Below, piece by piece: positions 17,504-31,700 of a stretch of 64,000 nucleotides of DNA. A program made the position numbers and the translations under genes. Numbering within the stretch: the stretch's first letter is position 1; each line of letters begins with the position of its first letter. The notes under the pieces were generated by a model. That model worked only from the letters and a program-made list of their open reading frames with translations, was not told where the DNA came from and searched no databases. The stretch comes from Xanthomonas arboricola pv. guizotiae (GTDB taxonomy: Bacteria; Pseudomonadota; Gammaproteobacteria; Xanthomonadales; Xanthomonadaceae): assembly GCF_002940205.1 (NCBI RefSeq), contig NZ_MDSK01000025.1:1-64000 (forward strand). The letters run 5' to 3'.

Positions 17504-18856
17504 ATGCACGCCCACCCTCCGCGCGACGGCGCGCCTGCGCCGCAGGCACCGGCGCCACTGGACGCGTTCTGGATGCCGTTCACTGCCAACCGCCAGTTCA
17601 AGACGCGCCCGCGCCTGCTCGCCTCCGCAGCCGGCATGTACTACCGCGATGTCGACGGCCGCCAGATCCTGGACGGCACCGCCGGGCTGTGGTGCTGCAA
17701 CGCCGGCCATGCCCGCGAGCGCATCGTGGCGGCGATTCGTGAGCAGGCTGGCAAGCTGGATTTCGCGCCGACCTTCCAGATGGGCTCGCCGCTGCCGTTC
17801 GTGCTGGCGCAGCGGCTGGCCGCGATCGCCCCGCCGGGCCTGGGCCATGTGTTCTTCACCAACTCCGGCTCGGAGGCGGTCGATAGCGCGATGAAGATCG
17901 TGCTGGCCTACCACCGCCTGCGCGGCGAGGGCCAGCGCACCCGCTTCATCGGCCGCGAAAAGGCCTATCACGGGGTCGGCTTCGGCGGCATGTCGATCGG
18001 CGGGCTGCCCAACAACCGCAAAGGGTTCGGTCCCCTGCTGGCCGGCACCGACCATCTGCGCCACACGCTGGATCTGCAACGCAATGCCTACGCACGCGGA
18101 CTGCCGGCGCACGGCGCCGAGCTGGCCGACGATCTGGAACGCCTGATCGCCCTGCACGACGCCTCGACCATTGCGGCGGTCTTCGTCGAGCCGGTGTCCG
18201 GCTCGGCCGGGGTGATCCTGCCGCCGGAAGGCTATCTGCAGCGGCTGCGCGCCATCTGCGACCGCCACGGCATCGTGCTGGTGTTCGACGAGGTCATCAC
18301 CGGCTTCGGCCGGGTCGGCGAGGCGTTTGCGGCGCAGCGCTTCGGCGTCACACCGGACCTGATCACCGCCGCCAAGGGACTGACCAGCGGCAGCGTGCCG
18401 ATGGGCGCGGTCCTGGTGGCCGATGCGATCCACGCCGCCTTCATGCAGGGGCCGCAGAACGCGATCGAGCTCTTCCACGGCTACACCTATTCCGGCCATC
18501 CGCTGGCCTGCGCCGCGGCGATCGCCACGCTGGACACCTACGCCGAAGAAGGCCTGTTCGACCGCGCGACCACGCTGGGCCCGCAATGGGAAGACGCACT
18601 GCACAGCCTGCGCGGGCTGCCGCACGTCATCGACATCCGCAACATCGGCCTGATCGGCGCGATCGAGCTGGCGCCACGCGACGGCGCGCCGGGCACACGC
18701 GGCTACGAGGTGTTCGAACGTTGCTTCCACGACGGCGGCCTGCTGGTGCGCGTCACCGGCGATGTCATCGCGCTGTCGCCACCGCTGATCGTCACCCCCG
18801 AACAGATCGGGCAGATGGTCGAAACGCTGGGCAGGATCCTGCGCAGCACCGCCTGA
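17504..18856 (+). CDS. class III aminotransferase, omega-amino acid:pyruvate type
   Basis: 450 residues, PLP enzyme. Start ATG 17504 follows ACGGAG. The substrate-channel start LDAFWMPFTANRQFKTRPRL and DGTAGLWCCNAGHAR are typical of beta-alanine/omega-amino acid:pyruvate aminotransferases. The PLP site is FDEVITGFGRVG (261-272) with the Schiff-base lysine Lys291 in ITAAKGLTSG. TNSGSEAVDSAMK binds the phosphate. It could act on the omega-amines or GABA produced by the Puu pathway at 3-8 kb, though it is a separate unit. Confidence 0.9.
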   Translation: MHAHPPRDGAPAPQAPAPLDAFWMPFTANRQFKTRPRLLASAAGMYYRDVDGRQILDGTAGLWCCNAGHARERIVAAIREQAGKLDFAPTFQMGSPLPFVLAQRLAAIAPPGLGHVFFTNSGSEAVDSAMKIVLAYHRLRGEGQRTRFIGREKAYHGVGFGGMSIGGLPNNRKGFGPLLAGTDHLRHTLDLQRNAYARGLPAHGAELADDLERLIALHDASTIAAVFVEPVSGSAGVILPPEGYLQRLRAICDRHGIVLVFDEVITGFGRVGEAFAAQRFGVTPDLITAAKGLTSGSVPMGAVLVADAIHAAFMQGPQNAIELFHGYTYSGHPLACAAAIATLDTYAEEGLFDRATTLGPQWEDALHSLRGLPHVIDIRNIGLIGAIELAPRDGAPGTRGYEVFERCFHDGGLLVRVTGDVIALSPPLIVTPEQIGQMVETLGRILRSTA

Positions 18857-18968
18857 CGACGAGCGACGCAGGCGCCCGCGCGTAACGCCCGCACGCGGCG
18901 CGGTCAAGCGCGCAAAGCCGGGGCAGGCTCACTACAATGCCGGCCCCGCACTTCCCCGCAGTTGCCGC

Positions 18969-19826
18969 ATGAACATCGTTGTCAAAGAAGAACTCAAGGC
19001 CTACATCGACCCGCTGACGCCCGACGAACACGAGGCGCTGGAGCGCAGCCTGCTGGCCGAGGGCTGCCGCGATGCGCTGGTGCTGTGGGGCGACGTGCTG
19101 GTGGATGGCCACAACCGCTACGGCATCTGCCAGAAGCACGACCTGCCGTTCCAGACCGTGCAGAACCCGCGCTTCCAGTCGATGCAGGACGTGCAGCTGT
19201 GGATGATCGAGCAGCACCTGGGCCGGCGCAGCGTGTCGGACTTCCAGCGCGGCGTGCTGGCACTGCGCAAGCGCGAGATCCTGGCCGCGCGCCAGCGCAG
19301 CCAGCGCAACGCCGACGCCGCTGCCGAAGCGCCGGCGATGGCCGACATTGAGCAGCCGGCCACCGGCGTCGACCACGACGCCACGCCGGCGGCCACGGAC
19401 AGCGACAGCCCGCCGTGGGAAGAGACCTCCACCCCGGTCAGCCGCGCCGAGCTGGCGCGCGAGGCCCGCCTGAGCAACAACCAGGTGGTGATGATCGAGC
19501 GCATCCACAAGCAGGCCGCCCCGGAAGTGGTGCAGGCGGTCAAGGCCGGCGAGATTTCGATCAGCGCCGCCGCTGCCGTGGCCACCTTGTCCGAGGACGA
19601 ACAACGCGCCGCCGCGCAGGCCGGCAAGGCCGAGCTCAAGCAGGCTGCCAAGCGCGTACGCGACGCCAAGCGCAAACCCAAGCCCGACGAGGCCGAAGGC
19701 GGCGAAGCCGAACGCCGCGACATGAAAGCCCTGCAACGCCGCGTCAGCGAGCTGGAAAACGAAAACGCCGCGCTGCAGGCCAAGGTGACCGCCCTGCAAT
19801 CGCAGCTGGAGCGCCTGCGCGGCTGA
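18969..19826 (+). CDS. ParB-like nuclease-fold protein (plasmid replication/partition-related)
   Basis: 285 residues. The N-terminal ParB/Srx-like fold carries VLVDGHNRYGICQKHDLPF (about 41-60), matching the nucleotide-contacting region of ParB-type domains, followed by a QLWMIEQHLGRRSVSDFQRG helix. A central helix-turn-helix-like stretch (SRAELAREARLSNNQVVMIE, then VKAGEISISAAAAVATL) resembles a ParB DNA-binding core. The C-terminus is a heptad coiled coil (RRVSELENENAALQAKVTAL). No parA neighbour exists, so a chromosomal regulator or nucleoid role is as likely as partition. Confidence 0.75.
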   Translation: MNIVVKEELKAYIDPLTPDEHEALERSLLAEGCRDALVLWGDVLVDGHNRYGICQKHDLPFQTVQNPRFQSMQDVQLWMIEQHLGRRSVSDFQRGVLALRKREILAARQRSQRNADAAAEAPAMADIEQPATGVDHDATPAATDSDSPPWEETSTPVSRAELAREARLSNNQVVMIERIHKQAAPEVVQAVKAGEISISAAAAVATLSEDEQRAAAQAGKAELKQAAKRVRDAKRKPKPDEAEGGEAERRDMKALQRRVSELENENAALQAKVTALQSQLERLRG

Positions 19827-19847
19827 GTACCAAACGGTGCATCACCC

Positions 19848-20214
19848 GTAGGAGCGCACCCGGGCGCGACGTGGCTGTCCCGGTAACGCCGTCGCGCTCA
19901 GGCGCGCTCCTACAAAAAAGCGCCCGACACCAATCGCTGCAACCACCCGTAGGAGCGCACCCGGGCGCGACGTGGCTGTCCCGGTAACGCCATCGCGCTC
20001 AGGCGCGCTCCTACAAAAAGCGCCCGACACCAATCGCCGCAACCACCCGTAGGAGCGCACCCGGGCGCGACGTGGCTGTCCCGGTAACGCCGTCGCGCTC
20101 AGGCGCGCTCCTACAAAAAGCGCCCGACACCAATCGCTGCAACCACCCGTAGGAGCGCACCCGGGCGCGACGTGGCGTTACCGGTAACGCCATCGCGCCC
20201 GGGTGCGCTCCTAC
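19848..20214. repeat. array of four ~100-bp units with GTAG/CTAC-ended palindromes (REP/BIME-like)
   Basis: Units begin at 19848, 19949, 20049 and 20149 (period 100-101 bp). Each starts GTAGGAGCGCACCCGGGCGC and closes with an inverted arm ending GCGCTCCTAC, separated by a central GTAACGCC. The linker (aaaagcgcccgacaccaatc) is almost identical between units. The final unit has a different right arm and no linker, and ends 59 bp before the DUF445 start. The terminal GTAG tetranucleotide is the hallmark of REP elements mobilised by RAYT (TnpA-REP) enzymes in Stenotrophomonas/Xanthomonas. Confidence 0.85.
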
Positions 20215-20273
20215 GAGGCCATCACGCCCGGCCGTGGACATGCCCTGCTCCGGCGACTGGGTACACTGCGCGG

Positions 20274-21578
20274 ATGGAACCAAGCGTCAGCACTCCCCGC
20301 CCCGTCGATCCCCGTCGTGCCCAGCTGCAGCGCATGAAGCTGTTGGCGGTGGCCTTGCTGCTGGCCATGTTCGCCGGCTTCGTCGTCAGCCACCTGATGG
20401 GCGAACAAGGCGTCTGGGCCTGGGTCTCGGCCTTCTGCGAAGCAGCCACGGTCGGCGCACTGGCCGACTGGTTTGCGGTGGTGGCCTTGTTCCGCCACCC
20501 GATGGGCCTGCCGATTCCGCATACCGCCATCCTGCCGCGCGGCAAGGACCGGCTGGCCGATGGCCTGGCGGTGTTCGTGCGCGACCAGTTCCTCGCCCCC
20601 GAGGCATTGATGGACAAACTGCGCGTGTTCGACCCGGCCAGCCGCCTCGGCGATTGGCTGGCCAAACCCGAACAGGCGCGCATGCTGGCGCAGATGGCGC
20701 GCAGCTGGATGCTGCAGGCGCTGGACCTGCTGGACGAGGCCGCAGTGCGTCGCGCCATTCAAGGCTTCGTGGTCGACCGCCTGCGCAAATGGAATGCCGC
20801 CGCCACTGTCGGCGAGGTGATGGCATTGCTCACCACCGATGGCCGGCACCAGAAACTGCTGGACGAGGTGCTGCTGCGCCTGGGCGAGTGGCTGTATCAG
20901 GAGCAGGTCAAGACGCGCGCCTCGGCATTGATCGTGCGCTACGCGCGGCGCGAGTGGCCCAAGCTGGTCGGCACGGTGAACTGGGTCAAGCCGATCGAAG
21001 AGATCGGCGACAGCCTGGCCGACCGCATGGCGCGGGCGGCGATCGAGGAGTTGCAGGACATTCTCAAGACCCCCGAGCACCCGATCAGGCTCGACTATGA
21101 AGCCTGGCTGCAACGCTACATCGCGCGTCTGCGCGACGAGCCGGCAATGGCCCAGCGCGTGGAAGAACTCAAGCAGCGCGTGATCGAGCACCCGGCCTTG
21201 CAGGACTACGTACACGGCCTGTGGGGCGAGATTCGCGATGCACTGCGCAACGATCTGGCGCGTGAGCAATCGTCGATGGCCGCGCACATGGAGCGCTCCA
21301 TGCAATCGCTCGGCCAGGCCTTGGCGCAGGATCCCTCGCTGCGCGAAGCGCTCAACCAGCACATGTTGCAGGCCGCAGACAAACTCACCACGCGCTTGCG
21401 CGCATCCGTGACCGACCATATCGCGTCGACGATGAAAAGTTGGGACGAACGTCACCTCGTCGAACAATTGGAATTGGGTGTCGGACGCGATCTGCAATAC
21501 ATTCGGTTCAATGGAACGTTGGTGGGCGGACTGATCGGGCTTGCCCTTCACGCATTATCGATCTGGCTGGCGTTCTGA
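20274..21578 (+). CDS. DUF445 family membrane protein (YjiN-like)
   Basis: 434 residues. Hydrophobic N-terminal segment (LLAVALLLAMFAGFVVSHL), then the DUF445 signature AATVGALADWFAVVALFRHP followed by IPHTAILPRGKDRLADGLAV. The long middle part is amphipathic helical, and a C-terminal membrane anchor (VGGLIGLALHALSIWLAF) closes the protein, giving both ends in the inner membrane. The ATG at 20274 is chosen because the upstream in-frame extension is repeat DNA. Function unknown. Confidence 0.82.
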   Translation: MEPSVSTPRPVDPRRAQLQRMKLLAVALLLAMFAGFVVSHLMGEQGVWAWVSAFCEAATVGALADWFAVVALFRHPMGLPIPHTAILPRGKDRLADGLAVFVRDQFLAPEALMDKLRVFDPASRLGDWLAKPEQARMLAQMARSWMLQALDLLDEAAVRRAIQGFVVDRLRKWNAAATVGEVMALLTTDGRHQKLLDEVLLRLGEWLYQEQVKTRASALIVRYARREWPKLVGTVNWVKPIEEIGDSLADRMARAAIEELQDILKTPEHPIRLDYEAWLQRYIARLRDEPAMAQRVEELKQRVIEHPALQDYVHGLWGEIRDALRNDLAREQSSMAAHMERSMQSLGQALAQDPSLREALNQHMLQAADKLTTRLRASVTDHIASTMKSWDERHLVEQLELGVGRDLQYIRFNGTLVGGLIGLALHALSIWLAF

Positions 21579-21730
21579 TGCATTGGCAATGACGTCGATC
21601 GCCCACCGGAAGCACGTGCAGACGCTGGGGAGACTGCACGCAGTCCGATGATGGTCAGGCGCCACCACGAAGCCGACCTCGCTGTCGGCCAGCACACCGG
21701 GCACGCAACAGGCAAGGCAAAGGGACAGAA

Positions 21731-25825
<4,095 letters not shown>

Positions 25826-25857
25826 CCGCTCGCCACGCCGGTTGGCAAGGAGCCTGC

Positions 25858-26292
25858 ATGCCGCATCGTCCCCTGCTGTGTGTCGACGACGAATCCAGCA
25901 ACCTGGCCACCCTGCGCCAGCTGCTGCGCGACGATTTCCCGCTGGTGTTCGCCAAGTCCGGCGGCGAAGCGCTGGAGGCGGTGCTCCGCCACACGCCGGC
26001 GTTGATCCTGCTGGATGTCGAGCTGCCCGACATGGACGGCTATGCGGTGGCGCGCACGCTCAAGCAGCAGCCCGCCAGCACGTGCAGCGTTGCCCGGCGC
26101 GTGCTTGAACCCCGCTCCGCAGCGGCGGACAATAGCCATGTTGCGCCGCACAACACCGTGCGACGCGGGCCGGTCCGATCGCCATCTGCGCGTACCGGTG
26201 CGGCCCCGCAACCGAGAGTCCGATGTCCTCCAGCGTGTCCGAGGCCGGCGTCACGCCGCCACGTTATCCCGATTACCGCATCATCTCGCTGA
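25858..26292 (+). pseudogene. truncated response regulator following the CHASE kinase
   Basis: A normal receiver begins at ATG 25858 (LLCVDDESSNLATLRQLL; phospho-acceptor in LLDVELPDMDGYAVARTL) but is cut at about residue 76, where TLKQQPASTCSV turns into Arg/Pro-rich sequence with no receiver beta-4/beta-5, conserved Thr/Ser, Lys or output domain. The frame then runs into the next MFS gene. The kinase-regulator gap is only 32 bp, so this was its partner. A deletion with its junction near 26085-26100 is the simplest explanation. Confidence 0.72.
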
Positions 26293-27650
26293 TCCTGGCC
26301 TGCGCCATCTTCATGGAGCAGATGGATGCCACCGTGCTGGCGACCGCGTTGCCGACCCTGGCGCGCGATTTCGGCGTCGCCGCACCGGCGATGAGCATCG
26401 CCATGACCAGCTATCTGCTGGCGCTGGCGGTGCTGATTCCGGCCAGCGGCGCGATCGCGGACCGCTTCGGCCTGCGCCGGGTGTTCGGCGCATCGATCTG
26501 GGTGTTCGTCGCCGGCTCGATCCTGTGTTCGCTGGCCGACAGCCTGCCCACCATGGTCGCCGCCCGCGTGCTGCAAGGCGCCGGCGGCGCGATGATGGCC
26601 CCGCTCGGACGGCTGATCCTGCTGCGCACGGTGGAGCGTCGTCACCTGGTGTCGGCCATGGCCTGGACGCTGGTGCCGGCCTTTATCGGCCCGATGCTGG
26701 GCCCGCCGCTGGGCGGATTTTTCGTCTCGTATCTGGACTGGCGTTGGATCTTCTACATCAACGTGCCGATCGGCATCGCCGGCTTTTTGCTGGTGCGCCG
26801 TTTCATCCCGGAAATTCCCACCGACACCACGCCGGCACGTTTCGACCTGCGCGGTTTCGTGCTGTGCGGCACCGCCTTGGGCTGCCTGCTGTTCGGCCTG
26901 GAAATGGTCAGCCAGCAGGACGGCATCGGCACCGCGAGCTGGCTGCTGGCCATCGGCGGCAGCGCTGCGCTGGGGTATCTGTGGCATGCACGCCACCACC
27001 CCGCTGCGCTGCTGGACCTGAGCCTGCTGCGGATCGATTCGTTCCGCTTGTCGGTGATCGGCGGTGCGCTGATGCGCATCACCCAGGGCGCGCATCCGTT
27101 CTTGCTGCCGCTGCTGTTCCAGATCGGCTTCGGCATGAGCGCCGCGCACAGCGGGCGCCTGATCCTGGCCACCGCGCTCGGCGCGCTGCTGATGCGCAGC
27201 ATCACCCCGCAGTTGCTGCGCCGCTTCGGCTATCGCAACAGCCTGATCGGCAACGGCGTGCTCGCCAGCCTGGGCTACATGGTGTGTGCGTTGTTCCGGC
27301 CCGACTGGCCGCCGGCGCTGATGTTCGGCCTGCTGCTGTGCTGCGGCGCCTTCATGTCGTTCCAGTTCGCCGCCTACAACACCATCGCCTACGAAAACGT
27401 GCCCGCATCGCGCATGAGCCGCGCCAGCAGCCTGTACACCACCTTGCAGCAACTGATGCTCTCGGTGGGCGTCTGCGCCGGCGCAATGATCCTCAAGCTG
27501 GCGATGCTCGCCGGCGATCACACCCAACCGGCGCAACGCGATTTTTCGCTGGCATTCTGCGTGGTCAGCCTGATTTCGCTCAGCGCCACCTGGTGGCATG
27601 TGCGTTTCGACAAGGATGCCGGGCAGGAAATGAGCGGGCACCGGGCGTAA
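26223..27650 (+). CDS. MFS multidrug efflux transporter, DHA2 (EmrB/QacA) family
   Basis: 475 residues with about 14 hydrophobic segments. TM1 carries the DHA2 motif MEQMDATVLATALPTLARDF; loop 2-3 has GAIADRFGLRRVF; motif C-like GPMLGPPLGGFFV and DWRWIFYINVPIGI are typical. It would export drugs or other hydrophobic compounds by proton antiport; no membrane-fusion partner is adjacent. ATG 26223 overlaps the dead frame of the truncated regulator by 70 bp, suggesting that the deletion brought this gene close to the kinase. Confidence 0.87.
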   Translation: MSSSVSEAGVTPPRYPDYRIISLILACAIFMEQMDATVLATALPTLARDFGVAAPAMSIAMTSYLLALAVLIPASGAIADRFGLRRVFGASIWVFVAGSILCSLADSLPTMVAARVLQGAGGAMMAPLGRLILLRTVERRHLVSAMAWTLVPAFIGPMLGPPLGGFFVSYLDWRWIFYINVPIGIAGFLLVRRFIPEIPTDTTPARFDLRGFVLCGTALGCLLFGLEMVSQQDGIGTASWLLAIGGSAALGYLWHARHHPAALLDLSLLRIDSFRLSVIGGALMRITQGAHPFLLPLLFQIGFGMSAAHSGRLILATALGALLMRSITPQLLRRFGYRNSLIGNGVLASLGYMVCALFRPDWPPALMFGLLLCCGAFMSFQFAAYNTIAYENVPASRMSRASSLYTTLQQLMLSVGVCAGAMILKLAMLAGDHTQPAQRDFSLAFCVVSLISLSATWWHVRFDKDAGQEMSGHRA

Positions 27651-27660
27651 CGGGTCGGTT

Positions 27661-27765
27661 CTGATCGCCGACATCATCAGCGTCATCGACGGCATCGTCT
27701 TCCAGATTAATATCCTGGCGTTGAACGCTGCTGTGGAGAGGGGAACTGGCAGGATTTTTGAGCCA
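27661..27765 (+). pseudogene. relic of a methyl-accepting chemotaxis protein signalling tip
   Basis: Frame +27661 reads LIADIISVIDGIVFQINILA then LNAAVERGTGRIF, a degraded version of the chemoreceptor hairpin tip (compare [20 protein letters not shown] in the intact receptor at 786-2996). The expected EAARAG segment is missing or altered and the reading frame has no chemoreceptor sequence on either side. Only about 35 codons survive. It marks a lost chemoreceptor gene or an insertion scar at the edge of the accessory region. The remaining 27766-28117 bases show nothing recognisable. Confidence 0.7.
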
Positions 27766-28117
27766 GTGGCCGGCACCTGCGCCTGGCCTGACATGGCTCG
27801 ACGCGCCGGACAGGTCGCCGCAGGAATGGAGACGGCGGCTGACCAAGCGCCTCGGGCAACACGGCATGCCATCGGCAGCCAATCCCTCGCTCTGACTGCA
27901 GACCGCGGACGTCCTCCTACAACAAGGCGATCACATCCAGTCGCAGTGGCGCGACGCTGTGCCAATCTCCTGCGTGGCAAGCCTGATCTGCGTTAGCACA
28001 CTTGAAACCATTGCGTGCAAGAGGCCTAATCCGGAAGATGGCCAGGTATAGAGGCTGGATATAACCTCACACGACGTATAGATCGCTCTATTTCCTTGAT
28101 CGCGCATTCTCGCAGCG

Positions 28118-28740
28118 TCATCGACGCGCAGCGACCACTCGATACTGACCGCGATCGCCGTAACGCGGCCCCTTCTTTTCCAGCTCCGCACATAATCTGT
28201 CTTCGCCGCACGGCACCAGATTGGCACGCGCAACACGATCCAGAAAGGCGATTTCCGCCCTGAGTTGGGCGGCTTCCGCAACAGCCGCTTTTGTGCCGTA
28301 GAGCGCGTAGCCGGCGACGATGACGCTGATGGTGCCCGCCACCACCAAAGCAATTGATGCGATCCACATGCGTCGCGTTGTCGTTGTTTCCAGGGAGTGT
28401 TGTGCGTGCGCGTAACGCTGGGTCGCCTGCTGGACCGTCTGCTCCGCAGTTGCATCTTCTTGTTGAATCGCTCGGCCGCCGGCTCCAACGTTTGCGTCAG
28501 CGCCTGATTGCTCAATTGCGTTAGCCGGGGAAGTGCGCTTTCCACCACGCGACTGACGCGCTGATCGGCACTGTTGACGGCGCTCTGCAGAAGCTTCAGC
28601 TGCTCCCGGACCAGATCGTCCAATGCGTGCTCGCGCCGCTGCAGCGTGCCGATCATCGCCGCCAGGGCCTGGATCGATTCTTTCAGCATCCGTTCCGACC
28701 CGTTGGCATCGGGAAGTGCGGAGGTGCTCTGCATGTCCAT
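28118..28740 (-). pseudogene. frameshifted coiled-coil/single-TM protein downstream of the effector
   Basis: From ATG 28740 (after AGAGGA) the first frame gives a helical protein (LVREQLKLLQSAVNSADQRV, then VVESALPRLTQLSNQALTQT) until about 28465. There the coherent sequence moves to another frame: EQTVQQATQRYAHAQHSLET, a membrane segment IASIALVVAGTISVIVAGYA, then CGEDRLCAELEKKGPRYG, ending at 28118. Joining the two frames gives about 207 residues; a one-base loss near 28455-28470 explains the break. No slippery heptamer is obvious, so mutation (or sequencing error) is likelier than programmed frameshifting. It lies 41 bp after the effector stop and may belong to the same system. Confidence 0.65.
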
Positions 28741-28780
28741 AGTGTCCTCTCGAGGATTTAACTTGTTGCACGTGTTTTGG

Positions 28781-31700
28781 TTATCCACCGCCGCCGCCCC
28801 CACCACCGCCGTCTCCACCCCCACCACCGTCGCCCTGCGGACCGCCTTGCATCGCAGGATTGTTGGCAAACTGCGGCAGTGTCATCACCATCACCGGGCC
28901 ACGGCTGGTCTGCACCTCTGTTGAGACGTCCATGTTCAGTGCCTGGCGCATGCTCGCCTGTTCCTGAGCCTCCTGCATCGCCTGGGCGTCCAGAAATTCA
29001 TGCCCTTGTTTGGCAAGGGCCTGGCTATACGGGCTGTTGGCGACGCGTTTCAAGGCCTGTTCGATCGCCAGCTCGTCCTTGCAGTCGATGGCGTACAGCA
29101 ACTCGTCCACATCCGGATCGCCGGTGATGGTTTTACGCTGGGGCTGCGGCCGATCTTCATGCTCGCCTGCGGCAAGAGACTGTGGCGCGGTGTCTGGTGG
29201 CGGGGTGCGTGGTGGTCTCAGTCCAGAGGGGCCATCAGGATCGTACCCATCACGCAGTTCCAACTCGGTAAAGGGCCGCTCACCGCGATCCACGCGCGCC
29301 TGCCGCGCTTCTGCGATGCGGTCTTCTGTTTCGAGATCCTGTTCGAGTTGGATGCGCAGCTCACGCATGGAGCGCGCTATTTCCTCCCAGGAGTTCGGAT
29401 CGGCGGGCACAGCGGCGGGACGGTCGTGCTCATCTGCCAGGGACGCGGAAAGCGGCTCGCGCCTATCGGCCGCGTCCTCGGGTGTGTCGGCGGAGCGGCC
29501 AGCGGTCGGCATTTCCCGCGATGCCTTTGCCTCTTGCGCGAGGTGTACGGGCAAGGGCAATGCTGCAGGGGGATCTGGTGCTTCCGGTGCTTGAGCCTTT
29601 GGAGTGAGTGCCTGTTGATCGTCGCGGTGTTCTGCGGCCAGCGGGGTTGCGAGCGATGGCGCGGAAGGCGCGATCGCCGCCTGGGCCAGGCGCGCGTCCG
29701 CCGGATGCGCGGGCTGCTGCGCATCCCAGGCTTGCGCCGTTATTGACTGTTGGCCGCTGTGCAGGTCCGCAACCTGCTTCTGATCTGCCGGTGCTGTCTG
29801 CGCGATCGCCGCGGTCTGCGCTGTCGGCTGCTGGACTTCCTGCAGACGCTCTTCTTGCGTGTGTTGGCTTTGCGGCCGCTGCTGCGCTACGTCGGATGCA
29901 TGTGCTTGCACAGCCTCTGCCAACTGCTCCTGGCGCCGTTGGGCGACGTCATCCTGGGTAGACCGCTGCTCGGGCTGGCGTGGCGATGTGTCTTGTGCAT
30001 GGAGCGACGGCGGCGCGCGCGAGACGGCTTCTTGTGCCGGCTCCTGGCCGCGCTGTTGAGTCGCTTGGGCGTGCAGCAGCGGTTGCTCGGCATGTTGCAC
30101 AGTCTGCGCCTGCAGGCGTTCCTGCTGGCTTTGCTGGGCGTCCTGCGCCTGGCGTGTTTGCTGCTCGCGCCGCTGCGTCTCCTGGGCCTGCTGCTGCGCT
30201 TGTTCGCGCTGCTCGGTCTCGTGCGCCTGCCGCTGGACGTGTTCGCGTTGCTGCGCCTCCTGCACCTGGCGTTCTTGCTGCTCCAGCTGCTGCGACCCGT
30301 GCTGGCGAAGCTCTTGCAATGCGTGCACCTGCAGCGCCTGTGCGTCCTGCGACCGATCTTCGTGCGCAGCTTGCTCCTGCAGCGTGTGCGCGCGTGCCTG
30401 CGCCAGCTGCTGTTCTTGCGCTTGCTGGTCCTCCCGCTGCCGTTCCTGACGCTCCTGCGCGGCGCTGGCCGCCTGGCCCCGTGCCTGTACGTCGAGCGCA
30501 TGCTGGCTGGAGGGTGCGGAAGACGACGTATCCGCATCTGCTGATCCGTCCGATGCGCGGGGCCCAGCGGCCAGCTGTTGCACTGGCACGGCCGGCTTCT
30601 GGTGGGCCTGCACCTCCTGCAGCGCCTGACGAATGTCCTCGGTGCTGGTGACCGCTGCAATGCGCTCTACACCATCGGGGCCGCGTTGCAGATGCGCAAT
30701 CGGGCTATCGGCGCCAAAGGTGCCACCCGGGCCGCGCTGCAACTGCATCGCACCGTCGCCGGCAAGTCCCTCTGCCTGGCGGGTGCGTTGAGTCGCCAAC
30801 TCGATCGCTTCACGCCATTGCGGCTGCAACTCGGTGCCGACGATGCGATAGCGGTACTGCGTCTGCTCGCCCTGTATGTCGTGCGGCGTTTGCCGGATGG
30901 CCGCAATCGCCTGCGCCTGCTCGGCCAGTGCCGGTTGCAGCATCGCGCGCGTGGTGTCCAGTTCCAGCACGCGATTACCATCGGGTGGGGCACCGTTGCT
31001 GGTCCACTGACCGTCCATGTTGCGGTAGTAGCGCTGGCCGTCTGAAGCGATCAACGCATCCGGGTCGGGTAGCGCCTGCTGCACCGCCGGCGACATCGGC
31101 AGGCCATCGGCCGCCCAACCGCTGCGATGATGCGCCAGTTCGTAGCGCGCGGCGATCGCGCCGGGACTGTTGGCGATGTTGCGGGCGATGACGTCCTGCG
31201 CTTGCGCGTCCAGTTCGGCTTTGCGGGGCGGCAAGGCGGTTTCCTGCACGTAGCTGCCGCGATCATTGGCGCCAGAGATCTCGGCCTTGACCAGACGATG
31301 CCACTGACCGTCCGCTGCATCGCGTCGCCAGTCGGCGCTGCTCAGGCTGGGGCGGTCAGTGGCATTGGCCGGCTGGCGATACGGATCCTGTGGAGCGGGC
31401 GCATCTTTGAGGGCGAGCGCTGCAGCGGCGTTGGTGGCCTGGTAATTGAGTTCGCGTGCCTTCTCGTAGCTGGCGACGATGGGCATGGCAGTGGGATTGT
31501 CCACGCCATCGTTGGTGGTGTCGGCCTTGCCCTCACGCGCCCAAGCGGTGCCGTTGAACGACCACTGGGTGCCCTCGCGATCGGTCTGGGTGTAGATGGC
31601 GCGGCTGTCAAGCAACGCGGCGGCTTTCTCGCCAGCGGCACTCAAGAAATACGCATCGGCCGCGATCAGCACCATCGGCCCGGCGCCCGAGCTGCCCAGC

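Noticed and set aside
19848-20214. CRISPR array
   Set aside because: Units are about 100 bp, palindromic, and the 'spacers' are identical to each other.
28455-28470. Programmed -1 frameshift in the coiled-coil/TM gene
   Set aside because: No X-XXY-YYZ slippery heptamer at the frame change; a one-base loss is simpler.
29750-30544. 264-codon plus-strand Leu/Arg-rich ORF opposite the effector's repeat region
   Set aside because: It is the antisense of Gln/Glu/Ala-rich heptads; Leu-Arg richness is a by-product of CAG/GCG codons.
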